Source: Hermatobates lingyangjiaoensis (Eukaryota; Arthropoda; Insecta; Hemiptera; Hermatobatidae). From it: a stretch of 64,000 nt of DNA. The translations under genes were made by a program, and so were the position numbers. Below the pieces are notes generated by a model. The model saw nothing but the letters and a program-made list of their open reading frames with translations, was not told the DNA's origin and made no database searches. Numbering within the stretch: position 1 is the first letter of the stretch; the number at the start of each line of letters is the position of its first letter. Shown in pieces: positions 28,435 through 39,474 of the stretch. The DNA lies in assembly GCA_026182355.1 (NCBI GenBank), contig JAPFBL010000582.1, positions 266,001-330,000 on the forward strand, written 5' to 3'.

Positions 28435-28785
28435 GAATTACATATGTTTTCCCTAATTAAAGAATATGGGTGATACAGTTACTGTGCGTAGTTGTATCGT
28501 TATGAAAATGTTTGTTTTGGAGAAGCAACGTTGTTTTTCATCCATTCAGAGACTGTGATGCGACAGTGAAAGGACAATAGGTTTTTTTTTTCTTTAAAGC
28601 CGTTTGCATTATACCAATGAAAGGATAGTTAATTCTGTTTGTTTTGAGGAAAACACTTGTTTTGTATTTCACCTTGAGTTGAAACTATAGCCAATTACGT
28701 CTGTCCTTGAAGCTGAAATGGCACTTCTCTAAATGAAAGCATACAGGCAAAGGTCGTCTGCCCCGGACACTAAGAAGACAACGTC
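28435..28785. other. Unassigned
   Basis: No supported feature. Confidence 0.4.
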
Positions 28786-28799
28786 TTCTCCCATTCTCG

Positions 28800-29420
28800 C
28801 CTCAATCAATCTGACGATGATAGCATTCATCATCAATCTGATGATGAAAGCAATCATCAATCTGATGATGAATGCTATCAACAATCTGATGATGAAATCA
28901 TTCACCAGTCTGATGATGAAAACATTCATCATCTGATCATGAAAGCATTCATCAGTCTGAATCTGATGATGAAATCATTCATAAGTCTGATGATGAAATC
29001 ATTCATAAGTCTGATGATGAAGTCATTCATAAGTATGATGATGAAATCATTCATCAGTCTGATGATGAAAACATTCATCTTATCATGAAAGCATTCGTCA
29101 ATCTGATTATGAATGCTATCATCAATCTGATGGTGAATGCTATCATCAATCTGATGATGAAATCATTCATAAGTCTGATGATGAAATCATTCATAAGTCT
29201 GATGATGAAATCATTCATAAGTATGATGATGAAATCATTCATCAGTCTGATGATGAAAACATTCATCATCTTATCATGAAAGCATTCGTCAATCTGATTA
29301 GGAATGCTATCATCAATCTGATGATGAAATCCTTCATAAGTCTGATGATGAAATCATTCATAAGTCTGATGATGAAATCATTCCTCAATCTGATGATGAA
29401 AACATTCATCATCATTACTC
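28800..29420. repeat. 24-bp minisatellite (CTGATGATGAAATCATTCATAAGT)
   Basis: About 25 degenerate units of CTGATGATGAAATCATTCAT plus four bases. The unit is a multiple of three, so both strands have long frames (MMKSFISL / NDFIIRLM repeats) that are by-products. A longer duplication is visible (AAAACATTCATC..TTATCATGAAAGCATTCGTC near 29073 and 29262). Confidence 0.92.
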
Positions 29421-29424
29421 TCAA

Positions 29425-29840
29425 CATCAATCTGCTAATAAGTATTAATACTAAACTAGTAGATACTGTCTTAATATATTAACAATTACTTATCGTTAAC
29501 TCGTAAACTCAACAAATAAATACTTCTTTTTTTTGTTTTACAAATAAACAAATAAAGACCAAATATTTTCAACATGAACTGTTTATACAACTTTAATTAA
29601 TTCAAATTGTCCTTTGTTATTACTTAGCTGTAAAGAATATTTAAAGTTAACAGTTGAATTGTCAAAAGTTCTTATTAAAATTTTCCCAAATTTTGAAAGG
29701 TTTATGTATATATATTTTATTTTTTATTTATTTTTTTTTTAAAAATTTTTCTTCAATTCTCTCTGAATCATTTATATTTTCCCAACTTGTATTGTTTATC
29801 TGAATTTCTGTTTATATTTTCTCTTAATTCTATTACTTCA
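29425..29840. other. AT-rich unassigned
   Basis: No feature. Confidence 0.4.
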
Positions 29841-29879
29841 AGACCGGGTACGGGGGGCAGCACTGGTGGTGTCCTGTCG

Positions 29880-30060
29880 GTTACTAGCCGTTGCGTCTAC
29901 AACGTGCTTGGTCTCCTTTTCTCTTTTCTCCTGAAGACGGATTGCCCGAAAATTTGAGTTTGTAATTGTGTTTCTTTACTTTGTGTGCTACCTATCTTCA
30001 ATTTTGAACTGTTATTGTGTCCAGTTTGGATCGTCTTTCCGTTTATCAAGTGTATATATA
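29880..30060 (+). ncRNA. Family beta unit with intact ribozyme core
   Basis: Stem I CTC (29928-29930) with GAG (29956-29958); CTGAAGA 29931-29937; extra C 29938; GG-ATTGC-CC 29939-29947 (two pairs); GAA 29948-29950; palindrome AATT 29951-29954; T 29955. Leader GTAATTGTGTTTCTTTACTT runs to (TA)n at 30.05 kb. Upstream GTTGCGTCTACAACGTGCTT is shared with 61.82 kb. Confidence 0.65.
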
Positions 30061-30065
30061 TATTA

Positions 30066-30310
30066 AAGATACAGTATAGTCAAAGGTATTGCCCGGTTAA
30101 GATTGTTGTTCCTTTAAATAATGTAAATTTCATTTTCTTAGTCAAAAAATTCTTACTTCTGTCTATGAAAAAGGTTTTATTTTCTGGTATGAAAATAAAA
30201 CCGAAACGTCGGCAATGAGGGTTTGATTTTTGAACCTAGAAAAATTGACCGAATCCCGATTAGATAACACACCTATTCTATCAAACGGTCGATATATTAT
30301 TGAATCTGTT
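30066..30310 (+). mobile_element. PLE 3' region and leader, family lambda
   Basis: GTTCCTTTAAATAATGTAAA, then AATAAAACCGAAACGTCGGC and CCCGATTAGATAACACACC match 48.54-48.87 kb. The CTGANGA position reads TATGAAAA, so the core is lost here. Confidence 0.6.
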
Positions 30311-30604
30311 TTAAAGATCATACACACTAAGTATATTTAGCAAAATAAGAATCATTTAAAAAAAAAAAAAAATTATTTTACGACATTAATAAATAAAATA
30401 TCAATTCAAGTTATATAAACAATGAAATATATTTAAAACAAACAAAACTTGTAAATTGAAATATTTAGTTTATTTACCCAACATAAAATAGTATAATGAA
30501 AGGAATGTGTTTTTATATTATTACCTTAGATTATTCGTATTTTATCTGACAGTTGTGTTCAAGTTTGTTTCTAACCTCTAAGGGATTTAACCTTTAATGT
30601 AATA

Positions 30605-30605
<1 letters not shown>
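30311..30605. other. AT-rich unassigned
   Basis: No feature. Confidence 0.4.
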
Positions 30606-30640
<35 letters not shown>

Positions 30641-30649
30641 TTACCCTGA

Positions 30650-30728
30650 CCCCCTATGAGAAATATTAAATAATATTGTAGAAAGTCGAGGCGAGTACGC
30701 AAGCCACTGGGCTACCCTGGCCTCCCTA
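30650..30728 (-). repeat. SINE head scrap (minus)
   Basis: GAGGCGAGTACGCAAGCCAC, then TGGGCTACCCTGGCC: the tRNA-like head only. Confidence 0.55.
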
Positions 30729-31465
30729 ATACTATTCTTTATTATGTTATTGTTATTATTACAACTACAAGAAAGGCAATAACAACAAAAATAATTTTGA
30801 GGTTTCTATCTCTTCGGAAAATGGATGAACAAAGAAACAAACAAACAAACAAACTCACGAACTTTATATATAAATAGATATGTGATTTAATAAATATATT
30901 AGCACATAATGCTTAAGCACTATGAATTAAGCGTTATAAAAACATGATTTTTTTCTCGTATTATTTTTAATTTTGTATTATAAAAGTTTTTGGAATTTCG
31001 TTTCTAATATATTTGCGATGCTATTGTAGAAGACTTTTATCTGTTAAAAAGATATAATGTTATTCGCATAGTGTACAGTAACAGCTTTGTTAACAGAATA
31101 ATTAATATTTATAATATGCACATATATATGTATTTTTAATTTTCAATTTTAAACTTTCTTATGATTAACATTTCTAAAATGGCACCCATTTAGCATGGTA
31201 CTAGTGCCCAAATCATTCATCAAACAAAAAGCCTTATCTGAGACGTAAATATAAAGTTGATAGTGGCACAAAAGTTGTTCAATACCGTATTATTAAAGCA
31301 ATTAGCCACGTCACTTGTACGTTTTAAAAGCACGATTATGTTCACTCAAAAAGCAAATATTTGTACCATCGTTATATTTCTTTCATCTAATATTCTGTGC
31401 TTTTAACAGTTTTGTTATAGCAGTAATTTCACGAAAGAACAATCAGTACCTACACAGTCAAAATT
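30729..31465. other. Unassigned AT-rich
   Basis: An ACAA tetranucleotide run at 30832-30855; otherwise nothing recognised. Confidence 0.4.
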
Positions 31466-31467
31466 TC

Positions 31468-32282
31468 ATGTTAGGAGGTCTAAATTTTAGCTAACTCAAG
31501 TATATTTAGATGAGGAATCCTTAACGAGTACCTGGCATGGTAAAGGCTCGGAGCCGACGGCTTAACGTCCTCTCCGAGAGATGACGTCCTCAGATTTATT
31601 CATCTCCCACATGAATAAATTGAAAGTCGGAGTGGATATTGAACTCTGGATCTGCTAGTCCAGAGGCGAGAACGTAAGCAACTGGGCTATCCTGGTCCTT
31701 TAACAAAGCTAGATTAGATGAAGTCACAGAGGCCGTCCCACGGGAGAACACTCATAGACTAGACTATGAATCTCATATATAGTATTTAGTGCAGGGATCT
31801 TTAAAGAGTCCCTAGCATCGTACAGGCTCGGTACCGACAGCTTAATGTCCTCTCCGAGGGAAGACGTGCTCAGATATATGCACCTATCACGTGAATAAAT
31901 CGAGGGCCAGAATCCCGGATCTACTAGGTTAGAAGTGAGCACGTAAGCCACTGGGCTACCCTGGTCCTTTAATACAGTTAGGTTAGATGAAGTCACAGTG
32001 GCTGTCCCACGGGAGAACATTCATAGGATTGACAATAAACATTCTACATTTGGAGTCCTAAATTTTACCTAACCCAAGTATATTTAGAGTAGGAACCCTT
32101 AATGAGTATATGGCATTGTAAAGGCTCGGAGCCAACGTCTTAACGTCCTCTCTGAGGGATATGTGACTCATATTTTGTCACCTCACTCAGTAATAAATCG
32201 ATAGCCAGAATGAGTAACAAACCTCGGATCTACGAGTTCAGAGACGAGCACGTAAACCACTGGACTACCCTGGCCTTTTAAT
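31468..32282 (-). mobile_element. Three tandem SINE copies (minus)
   Basis: Copies at about 31468-31700, 31730-31968 and 32005-32282. Each has the body (GGCTCGG.(G/A)CC(G/A)AC, TTAA(C/T)GTCCTCTC(C/T)GAG) and the head ending CTGGGCTA(C/T)CCTGG. The 55-bp linker AGATGAAGTCACAG(A/T)GGC, then GTCCCACGGGAGAACA occurs between copies, so this is head-to-tail amplification rather than independent insertion. Confidence 0.8.
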
Positions 32283-32865
32283 ACAATTAAAATGGTAATT
32301 TCATTTAAATTTTAAATGTTCGAAATTAAAGGAACAGCAATCATAAAATAATAATTTTAGAATAAACGCCACAATTAAGTCGCTATTATAATTAATCCCC
32401 TTAATTTAGTAAAATATTATTAAAGAAACCAGAATAGCTTTATTTCGTTCAAGGTCAATAACACCATTTTGCTTTTCATTCGTCAGCTAATTCACCTTTT
32501 AGTAAAAGACTTGCTTCTGTATTAAGGTCACTTTCAACTTTAATCATTTCTTTATATATCATTTCGCTTTCTTTTTCCTCGTTTTTAAAGCTAACCTGTT
32601 TAAAGTAAATGTTAAATATTACTTTTGACGGTGTCCAGTAATGTGGCATGCCCATAACTGAAATGCTACTAAATGATATATGAGCCATACCTAATGTTGA
32701 AAGTTTATAAGTCTGGGTCTTGGAAGCAGTATTAAATCATCAATTTCCATTAATTTATTTACGTATTTTTAACTTATTACTTAATTATTATTAACTTATT
32801 GTTATTATTCTATTACCATTGGTTTAAAAGTTTATAGACATTTCTGTATTAGACACGCGGCTAGG
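32283..32865. other. AT-rich unassigned
   Basis: No recognised feature; a 70-codon minus frame ends at 32476 without identifiable motifs. Confidence 0.4.
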
Positions 32866-32867
32866 TT

Positions 32868-32935
32868 AGCTCAGTCACAACGTAATCACCTTTGAATTTG
32901 TAGGTCCAGGGTTCGATACTATTGGAAATATTTAT
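32868..32935 (+). repeat. SINE head scrap (plus)
   Basis: AGGTTAGCTCAGTCACAACG, then GGTCCAGGGTTCGATAC: box A and box B without a body. Confidence 0.65.
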
Positions 32936-33014
32936 TTCCAATAGTATTACAATCAAAGATCTAATTTTAGACTGCTGTTATTAGTTCCAAACTTTTATCT
33001 TATTACAGTTCTCG

Positions 33015-33016
33015 TA

Positions 33017-33060
<44 letters not shown>
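33015..33060. repeat. (TA)n microsatellite
   Basis: About 20 pure TA units at the 5' edge of the gamma unit. Confidence 0.92.
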
Positions 33061-33195
33061 TATGGAGACTCCAACCGTCTCTGATTAGTGCGCTTGGTTT
33101 CCCTCTCTTATCTCTCCTGAAGATGGTTCAAACAGAAAATTAGAGACTGTAAGTGTGTGATTTTGATTTCTTTATGTTTCCAACGAAAAATTATA
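33061..33195 (+). ncRNA. Family gamma ribozyme unit
   Basis: TCTC 33113-33116, CTGAAGA 33117-33123, extra T, GGTTCAAACA (last stem pair lost), GAA 33135-33137, AATT, A, GAGA 33143-33146. Confidence 0.58.
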
Positions 33196-33199
33196 TATA

Positions 33200-33365
33200 T
33201 ACTTGAAATAAACAATGACACATAGACTGAAATATAACAAAAGACTCACTTTTCAATATTTCACTTCTTCTCCTGAGGACGACCGCCATTACGGTCGAAA
33301 TATTGAAAAGTGAGTCTTTTGTTATGTTTCAGTCTATGTGTCACTGTTTATTTCAAGTGTTATCT
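33200..33365. repeat. Foldback of family delta with intact plus ribozyme
   Basis: Arms 33203-33262 and 33296-33360 (AAAGACTCACTTTTCAATAT against ATATTGAAAAGTGAGTCTTT). In the plus ribozyme 33267-33310: CTTCTC/GAAAAG, CTGAGGA, extra C, GACCG-CCATTA-CGGTC, GAA, ATAT, T. Confidence 0.82.
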
Positions 33366-33407
33366 GTCCTGCCGGACCGTATTTCGTTTATCATGATATA
33401 TATACAT

Positions 33408-33630
33408 ATACATAAAGGTTTCACATAAACTCGTGAAATAACAATCAATGATCAAAACACAATATAAAAATGGGAAAACAAGACTAAGATCTTTCAACTG
33501 TAACAAGCGGTCTTCGTCAGAGTAAAAAAGTTGGGTTTTTGACTCTGACGAACATCGCTTGTTACGGTTAAATGATCTTAGTCTTGTTTTCCTATTTTCA
33601 TATTGTGGTTTGATCATTGATATATATATA
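33408..33630. repeat. Foldback of family alpha
   Basis: Minus copy 33412-33525 and plus copy 33530-33622. The plus copy has CTGACGA-ACATCG, so stem II is damaged. Confidence 0.78.
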
Positions 33631-33644
33631 CTTTTTTGAAGAAA

Positions 33645-33809
33645 ATACCATCCGAAACGGACAAATACAGTTCGACGGTTGGGTCTCCAACCGTCTCTGT
33701 ACCAGTGTGCTTGGTGTCCCTCTCTTATCTCTCCTGAATTCGGTTCAACCGCAAATCAGAGTCTATAAGTGTGTTTTTTTAATTTCTCTATGTTTCTTTA
33801 TATACATTG

Positions 33810-33815
<6 letters not shown>
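33645..33815 (+). repeat. Family gamma unit, decayed ribozyme
   Basis: CTCTCCTGAATTCGGTTCAACC, then GCAAATCAGAG: core and GAAA both changed. Followed by (TA)n at 33815-33845. Confidence 0.55.
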
Positions 33816-33847
<32 letters not shown>

Positions 33848-33872
33848 CGAGAACTGTGATTTGTTCACATGG

Positions 33873-34015
33873 GATGTGTATAAATCTGAGCACGTCTTCC
33901 CTTGGAGAGGCAGTTAAGCTGTCGGTACCGAGCCTGTACAATGTCAGATACCCGTTAAAGATCCCTCCTCTATACCTGAGGTGGGCAAAATTTAAGACTC
34001 TCCATGGGAGAATTA
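33873..34015 (+). repeat. SINE body fragment (plus)
   Basis: AAATCTGAGCACGTCTTCCC, then GTTAAGCTGTCGGTACCGAG and CGTTAAAGATCCCTCC, without the tRNA head. Confidence 0.75.
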
Positions 34016-34019
34016 ATGT

Positions 34020-34365
34020 TCTGCAAGCAATGGTTGAGAATCCTTGATTTAAAGATTAATGACTTTTCGAGACAGACATCATATCGAATTTGGGATTCCC
34101 AGGGAATTTGCGAAATATATAGCAGCTAGTAAAGGAGGTTATCTCCTTTGCACCTACCCGTGATATTCATCTTAGTATCTCACTCACTCAGCCGAGACCG
34201 GATTTGTGAAACTTTGCGAAGGTGTTAGACTACCACATTATACTATCAACAGCAGACAAGACGTGGGAAATTCTCATACTTTGAGTAAAATATAAATCAC
34301 CACCTTCTAACAGTAAGCAGTATTTACGTCGTTCTTACAGTCGCCGGTCACGACTGCCTAACTAC
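34020..34365. other. Unassigned
   Basis: No feature seen between the SINE body and the satellite. Confidence 0.4.
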
Positions 34366-34367
34366 CT

Positions 34368-35516
34368 TACTAGCTTACTACCTTACTACCTTACTAGCTT
34401 ACTACCTTACTACCTTACTAGCTTACTACCTTACTACCTTACTAGCTTACTACCTTACTACCTTACTAGCTTACTACCTTACTACCTTACTAGCTTACTA
34501 CCTTACTAGCTTACTACCTTACTACCTGACTACCTTACTGCCTTACTACCTTACTACCTTACTGCCTTACTACCTTACTACCTTACTACCTTACTGCCTT
34601 ACTACCTTACTACCTTACTACCTTACAGCCTTACTACCTTACTACCTTACTGCCTTACTACCTTACTACCTTACTACCTTACTAGCTTACTACCTTACTA
34701 CCTTACTAGCTTACTACCTTACTACCTTTCTAGCTTACTACGTTACTACGTTACTACGTTACTACCTTACTACCTTACTACCTTACTACCTTACTGCCTT
34801 ACTACCTTACTACCTTACTACCTTACTGCCTTACTACCTTACTACCTTACTGCCTTACTACCTTACTACCGTACTGCCTTACTACCTTACTACCTTACTG
34901 CCTTACTACCTTACTACCTTACTGCCTTACTACCTTACTACCTTACTGCCTTACTACCTTACTAGCTTACTACCTTACTACCTTACTACCTTACTGCCTT
35001 ACTACCTTACTACCTTACTGCCTTACTACCTTACTACCTTACTACCTTACTACCTTACTAGCTTACTACCTTACTACCTTACTAGCTTACTACCTTACTA
35101 CCTTACTGCCTTACTACCTTACTACCTTACTACCTTACTACCTTACTGCCTTACTACCTTACTACCTTACTACCTTACTACCTTACTACCTTACTACCTT
35201 ACTACCTTACTACCTTACTACCTTACTAGCTTACTACCTTACTACCTTACTACCTTACTACCTTACTACCTTACTACCTTGCTACCTTACTACCTAACTA
35301 CCTTACTACCTAACTACCTTACTACCTTACTACCTTACTATCTAACTACCTTACTATCTAACTACCTTACTACCTAACTACCTTACTACCTAACTACCTT
35401 ACTACCTAACTACCTTACTACCTTACTACCTTACTACCTAACTACCTTACTACCTTACTACCTTACTACCTTACTATCTAACTACCTTACTACCTAACTA
35501 CCTTACTACCTTACTA
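34368..35516. repeat. 8-bp satellite (ACTACCTT) with local higher-order units
   Basis: About 1.15 kb of ACTACCTT units. The left part alternates ACTACCTT, ACTACCTT, ACTAGCTT as a 24-bp unit, the middle uses ACTGCCTT variants and the right end ACTACCTA variants. No frame of interest. Confidence 0.95.
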
Positions 35517-35589
35517 AAAACTGGTAGTGATTGAAGAATTTGCTCAGTCCTTTTCAACTGAAAATCTGTACCTTTTTCAGTGGTGTTGC

Positions 35590-36035
35590 AATGGGGGGGG
35601 GGGGGGGGGGTCCGTCCCAAGTGTCACGTACCAGGAGGCGGCATTTTGAGAGGATAAAAATAGAAAATAAAAAAAAATTAAAATAATAAAAATTACAAAA
35701 AAAATCTAAAGTTTTACACCAAAATGAGTTTTTTCATGTCGTATTTTTTTTTTATTTTATTTCTGAATTACTGTTTTTAAACGGACTTTTCAGCTGTGAT
35801 ATTTGCAAATTACAAATAAGTTTATTTAAAATTTTTCAAAACTTGTTTTTTTAAAAGGGTTAAAAGTTTATTATATTTGTTGCGTAACCAGTTAATTTAA
35901 TATAACAATTTTTTTTAAATCATTAACAATTTAATGAATATAAAAATTATATTCGGCTGTATTATAAAAAAAAATGAATATACAGCTGTTATAAAAAACT
36001 AAACATTTTACAAAAACAAAAAAAAATATAATTCA
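35590..36035. repeat. Dispersed repeat D (5' part)
   Basis: It starts at an 18-base G run (35594-35611), then GGCATTTTGAGAGGATAAAA, CACCAAAATGAGTTTTT and TGCGTAACCAGTTAAT. This matches 44.40-44.75 kb, where it is also tandemly duplicated. Confidence 0.75.
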
Positions 36036-36109
36036 AATCATAAAAAAAATTGTTCTGAGGTGAAATGGATAAACAAACAAAAGTCTCCACACAAATGAAA
36101 TTTTATTCA

Positions 36110-36160
36110 ACAACAACCACAACAACGCGTTTCGAACCCTTTGTGTTCATCATCAGGAAG
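36110..36160 (-). ncRNA. Hammerhead-like ribozyme in left foldback arm
   Basis: Minus: CTGATGA (36150-36156), extra T, GAACACAAAGGGTTC, GAA, palindrome ACGCGT (36125-36130). Core consensus. Confidence 0.62.
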
Positions 36161-36287
36161 ACACCAAAGGATGTGGTGCTGAAGGGTTTTCCAATGAAAA
36201 CAACTAGTAGGAAAAACTTTAGAAAAATTATTTTCCTACTAGTTGTTTTCACTGGACCAACCCTCCATCACCACATCCTTTGGTGTC

Positions 36288-36330
36288 TTCCTGATGATGA
36301 ACACAAAGGGTTCGAAACACGTTGTTGTTG
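36288..36330 (+). ncRNA. Hammerhead-like ribozyme in right foldback arm
   Basis: CTGATGA 36291-36297, extra T, GAAC..GTTC 36299-36313, GAA, then ACACGT: the palindrome differs by one base from the left arm, so it would pair with the left-arm sequence imperfectly. Confidence 0.58.
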
Positions 36331-36405
36331 TTGAATAAAACTTCATTTGTGTGGAGACTTTTGTTTGTTTATCCATTTTACCTCAGAACAATTTTTTTTA
36401 TGATT

Positions 36406-36560
36406 TTCATTATACTTTTTTTGTTTTTTGAAAAATGTGTAGTTTTCTTTTGATAACAGCTGTATATTAGTACTGTAATAAGATGAAAGTCTGGGACTAA
36501 CAACTGAGTAATTTAATGATGGGAGATATTTTGTAAAGGAATAAAAGAATCAGACGGGTT
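36406..36560. repeat. Dispersed repeat D (3' part)
   Basis: TTTGTTTTTTGAAAAAT, then GTACTGTAATAAGATGAAAG and GTCTGGGACTAA match 44.73-44.85 kb. Confidence 0.7.
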
Positions 36561-37865
36561 AAAAAATATCTGGATATCGGATAAAACATGCGTTCTCATC
36601 CTTGCTTGGCCCATGCTCTCCATTGTCGCAAAGTCATTCCCCCCCCCATCCTAGATCGTATTTTTCAAAAAGTCCTTTTTAAATACCTTATATACAATAA
36701 TTCTTATTCTTTCAATATAATAATATAAAAAATAATTATTTTTTTCATTCTTTATTCTATTTATGGTATATTCTATAAAACTGACTTTATTTTATATTTA
36801 TAAAGAAAAAATATATATTTATTTTATATATTTGTATATATATATATATATATCTGTATATATTTATTTGACTTCATAAAAAAATATTTATTTTGTAAAA
36901 AAGAATTTTATAAGTTACAAATATTGCTAAAATCCTTTTAGTTTTTCCTTTATTATGTTTTAAAAATTAAATGCTAATTAAATATATGGAAATACAATCA
37001 AAACAGTATTTTTTTAATTTTTAATTAAAAGGTTAAAATTTATACTTGCTTTCTTCATTTTGTGAATTAATTAAATATATGGAAATACAATCAAAATAGT
37101 CGTTTATTAATTTTTAATTAAAAGGTAGAATCTATACTTGCTTTGTTTATTCTGTAAACTTACTGTAGAGGCAATTCACTACCTGAAAACCTGTAATTCA
37201 CCCCTGAGGGTGTATTTCACCCTAATTGAAAACCCCTGGGATAAAAAGGAAATAAAAACACCGACGAAAGCAATTTTACTGTATGAAAAGTCTAGCATGG
37301 ATTTCTCTCCTTCAGATGAATATATACAGTTTTATTTCCATATAAAACAAAACTTTGAAAAACTATCAAAAAAAGAAGAGAAATTAATTTAATAAAGTTG
37401 TTACTGAATGAATTCAAGGTTGGTTTTTGGAGTGAACTCTTAACATTGTTTATTTGATTGAAAGAACAATCATTTGAATGAAGCCTCTTCATTTGAACTT
37501 TGACTATTCAACTTGAAGAAAGCTTCTAGTTTGATAACAAACTTGAGATTTCAATTTCATCTGAAATAAAACAAGATTCTCTTTTATTAAATTTAATTAA
37601 GGATTTTTGAATTATAAACATTGAAATGTTTTTAAATATAATTACAGTTTTATTTCTGTTCTTGTGTAATTAGTTTCATTAATCATACTTCTTTTTAATA
37701 TTGTTGAATGTAGATTGCGTTAGCATAATTAAATTAATCAAGTTTTCATTTTTTTACTTTACTATAAGTAAAAGTATAGTGATCGTGAAAAAATTCTATC
37801 TCGAGATTTTGACGGAATTATATGTTTTGAGGTCCCAAAAGTCGTTTTATGATGTTTTTTCGATG
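36561..37865. other. AT-rich unassigned
   Basis: An AATTAAATATATGGAAATAC phrase is repeated at 36.97 and 37.07 kb. An 84-codon frame (37138-37392) contains TPTKAILLYEKSSMDF but matches no family I know and lacks context. I do not call it a gene. Confidence 0.4.
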
Positions 37866-37868
37866 ATG

Positions 37869-37877
37869 TCTGTGTGC

Positions 37878-37943
<66 letters not shown>

Positions 37944-37945
37944 TT
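37869..37945. repeat. (TG)n microsatellite
   Basis: About 30 TG units followed by a GGTGGGTGGGTG run. Confidence 0.95.
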
Positions 37946-38027
37946 GGGTGGGTGGGTGAGTGTGTTAGCATTGCTTGTTCCAATTATTATTCATTTAGGA
38001 TTGGTCCACTAGTAATACTTATTTTTT

Positions 38028-38098
38028 GAGGGCCAGGTTAGCACAGTGGTAACCCTCTCGCCTCTGAACAAGTAGATCCAGGGTTCAATACCTACTAT
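38028..38098 (+). repeat. SINE head (plus)
   Basis: GGGCCAGGTTAGCACAGTGG, then CAGGGTTCAATACCTAC; it ends abruptly at the 42-bp minisatellite. Confidence 0.7.
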
Positions 38099-38970
38099 GG
38101 AGTCAAATACGAACACACAGAACAGGTCGAATACTTATATAAAGTCAAATACAAACACACAGCGGACTCTGACGAAGACCGCTTGTTACGGTTGAAAGAT
38201 CTTAGCCTTGTTTTCCCATTTCTTATTGTGGTTTGATCATAGGTCAAATACTAATACAAAGTCAAATACAAACAGACAGAACAGGTCAAATACTTATACA
38301 AAGTCAAATACAAACACACAGAATAAGTCAAATACTTATACAAAACCAAATACAAACACACAGAAAAGGTCAAATACTAATATAAAGTCAAATTCAAACA
38401 CACAGAACAGGTCTAATACCAATATAAAGTCAAATACAAACACACAAAATAGGTCAAATACTTATACAAAGCCAAATACAAATACACAGAACAGGTAAAA
38501 ATTTATACAAAGTCAAAAATAAACACACAGAACAGGTCAAAATATTTATACAAAGTCAAGTACAAATCCTTTGAACAGGTTAAATACTAATACAAAGTCA
38601 AATACAAACACACAATACAGGTCAAATACTAATACAAAATCTAATACAAACACTCACAACAGTAAAAATTAAAATACAAGCAAACAGAACAGGTCAAATA
38701 CTAATACAAAGTCAAATACATACACACAGAACAAGTCAAATACTTATACAAAGTCAAAAACAAACAGACAGAACAGGTCAAATACTAATACAAAGTCAAA
38801 TACAAACACACAGAACAGGTCAAATACTAATACAAAGTCAAATACAAACACAGAGAACAGTCAAATACTAATACTAAGTCAAATACAAACAGACAGAACA
38901 GGTCATATACTAATAAAAAGTCAAATACAAACACACAGAACAGGTCAAATACTAATACAAAGTCAAATAA
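38099..38970. repeat. 42-bp minisatellite, block 1
   Basis: Unit TCAAATACAAACACACAGAA plus CAGGTCAAATACTAATACAAAG. Because 42 is 3 x 14, one frame stays open and reads SNTNTQNRSNTYTK repeats (38208-38498). I see no start context or signal suggesting expression. Blocks 2 and 3 lie at 41.88 and 43.63 kb. Confidence 0.92.
38162..38243 (+). ncRNA. Alpha ribozyme unit inserted in the 42-bp minisatellite
   Basis: The unit breaks after CACACAG and resumes with AGGTCAAATAC. The insert spans GACT-CTGACGA to TTTGATCAT: GACT 38165-38168, CTGACGA 38169-38175, GACCG..CGGTT, GAA, AGATCT, T, AGCC (one stem I pair lost). No (TA)n is present, unlike nearly all other copies. Confidence 0.72.
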
Positions 38971-38997
38971 ATGTATTTGATTTATTTACGCAGGAGG

Positions 38998-39285
38998 TAA
39001 ATAAATCTGAGCATATCGTTCCTCGAAAAGGACGACAAGCTGTGGGTCCGTTAGCCTATATGATCTGAAGAACTAGTAGGTCCAGGGTTCGATACCCATT
39101 CTGACCATCAATTTATTTATTCATGTGAAAAGTGAATAAATTTGAGCACTGTTTCCTCAGAAAGGACGTTAAGCCGTCAATCCCGAGACTGTACAATGTC
39201 ACATACTCTTTAAAGATCTCTACTGTAAACACATTTGAGTTAGGCAAAATTTAAAAATCTCAATTTAGAATCAACAGGTAATGTA
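38998..39285 (+). mobile_element. SINE with rearranged head and body
   Basis: A body fragment (39000-39060) precedes a head fragment with box B GGTTCGATACCC (39089-39100), then a full body (39120-39280) ending TTAGAATCAACAGG. The order suggests a partial tandem copy. Confidence 0.7.
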
Positions 39286-39470
39286 GCTCACCCATTATTT
39301 AAATGGGTTCTAAATACTAAATGAACCACAATTTTTGTGGCTCATTTAGAACAGTACTAAAAGGTGAAAGCCTAAATAGCTTAAATCACAATAACTTGAC
39401 CTGATTAGAAAACTTTAGTATGATTTTTGGAATCAGTACCCCTAAATTAACCTAAATCAAAGATTGCAAT
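39286..39470. other. Short inverted repeat, unassigned
   Basis: TTTAAATGGGTTCTAAATAC and CTCATTTAGAACAG suggest a degenerate hairpin; nothing else. Confidence 0.35.
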
Positions 39471-39474
39471 CAGT

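Larger units (their letters stand above)
36036..36405. repeat. Large foldback inserted within dispersed repeat D
   Basis: Near-perfect inverted arms of about 180 bp (36036-36220 and 36222-36405), from AATCATAAAAAAAATTG to CAATTTTTTTTATGATT. Each arm carries a zeta-type ribozyme. Repeat D resumes at 36406. Confidence 0.9.

Noticed and set aside
28733..29482. Long open frames on both strands (MMKSFISL / NDFIIRLM)
   Set aside because: By-product of a 24-bp repeat whose length is a multiple of three.
37138..37392. 84-codon frame with EIKTPTKAILLYEK
   Set aside because: It might be a fragment of an unknown protein, but there is no homologue I can name, no ATG in good context and no supporting neighbour.
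37762..38012. Frames with poly-His/Thr or poly-Cys/Val
   Set aside because: Translation of the (TG)n tract.
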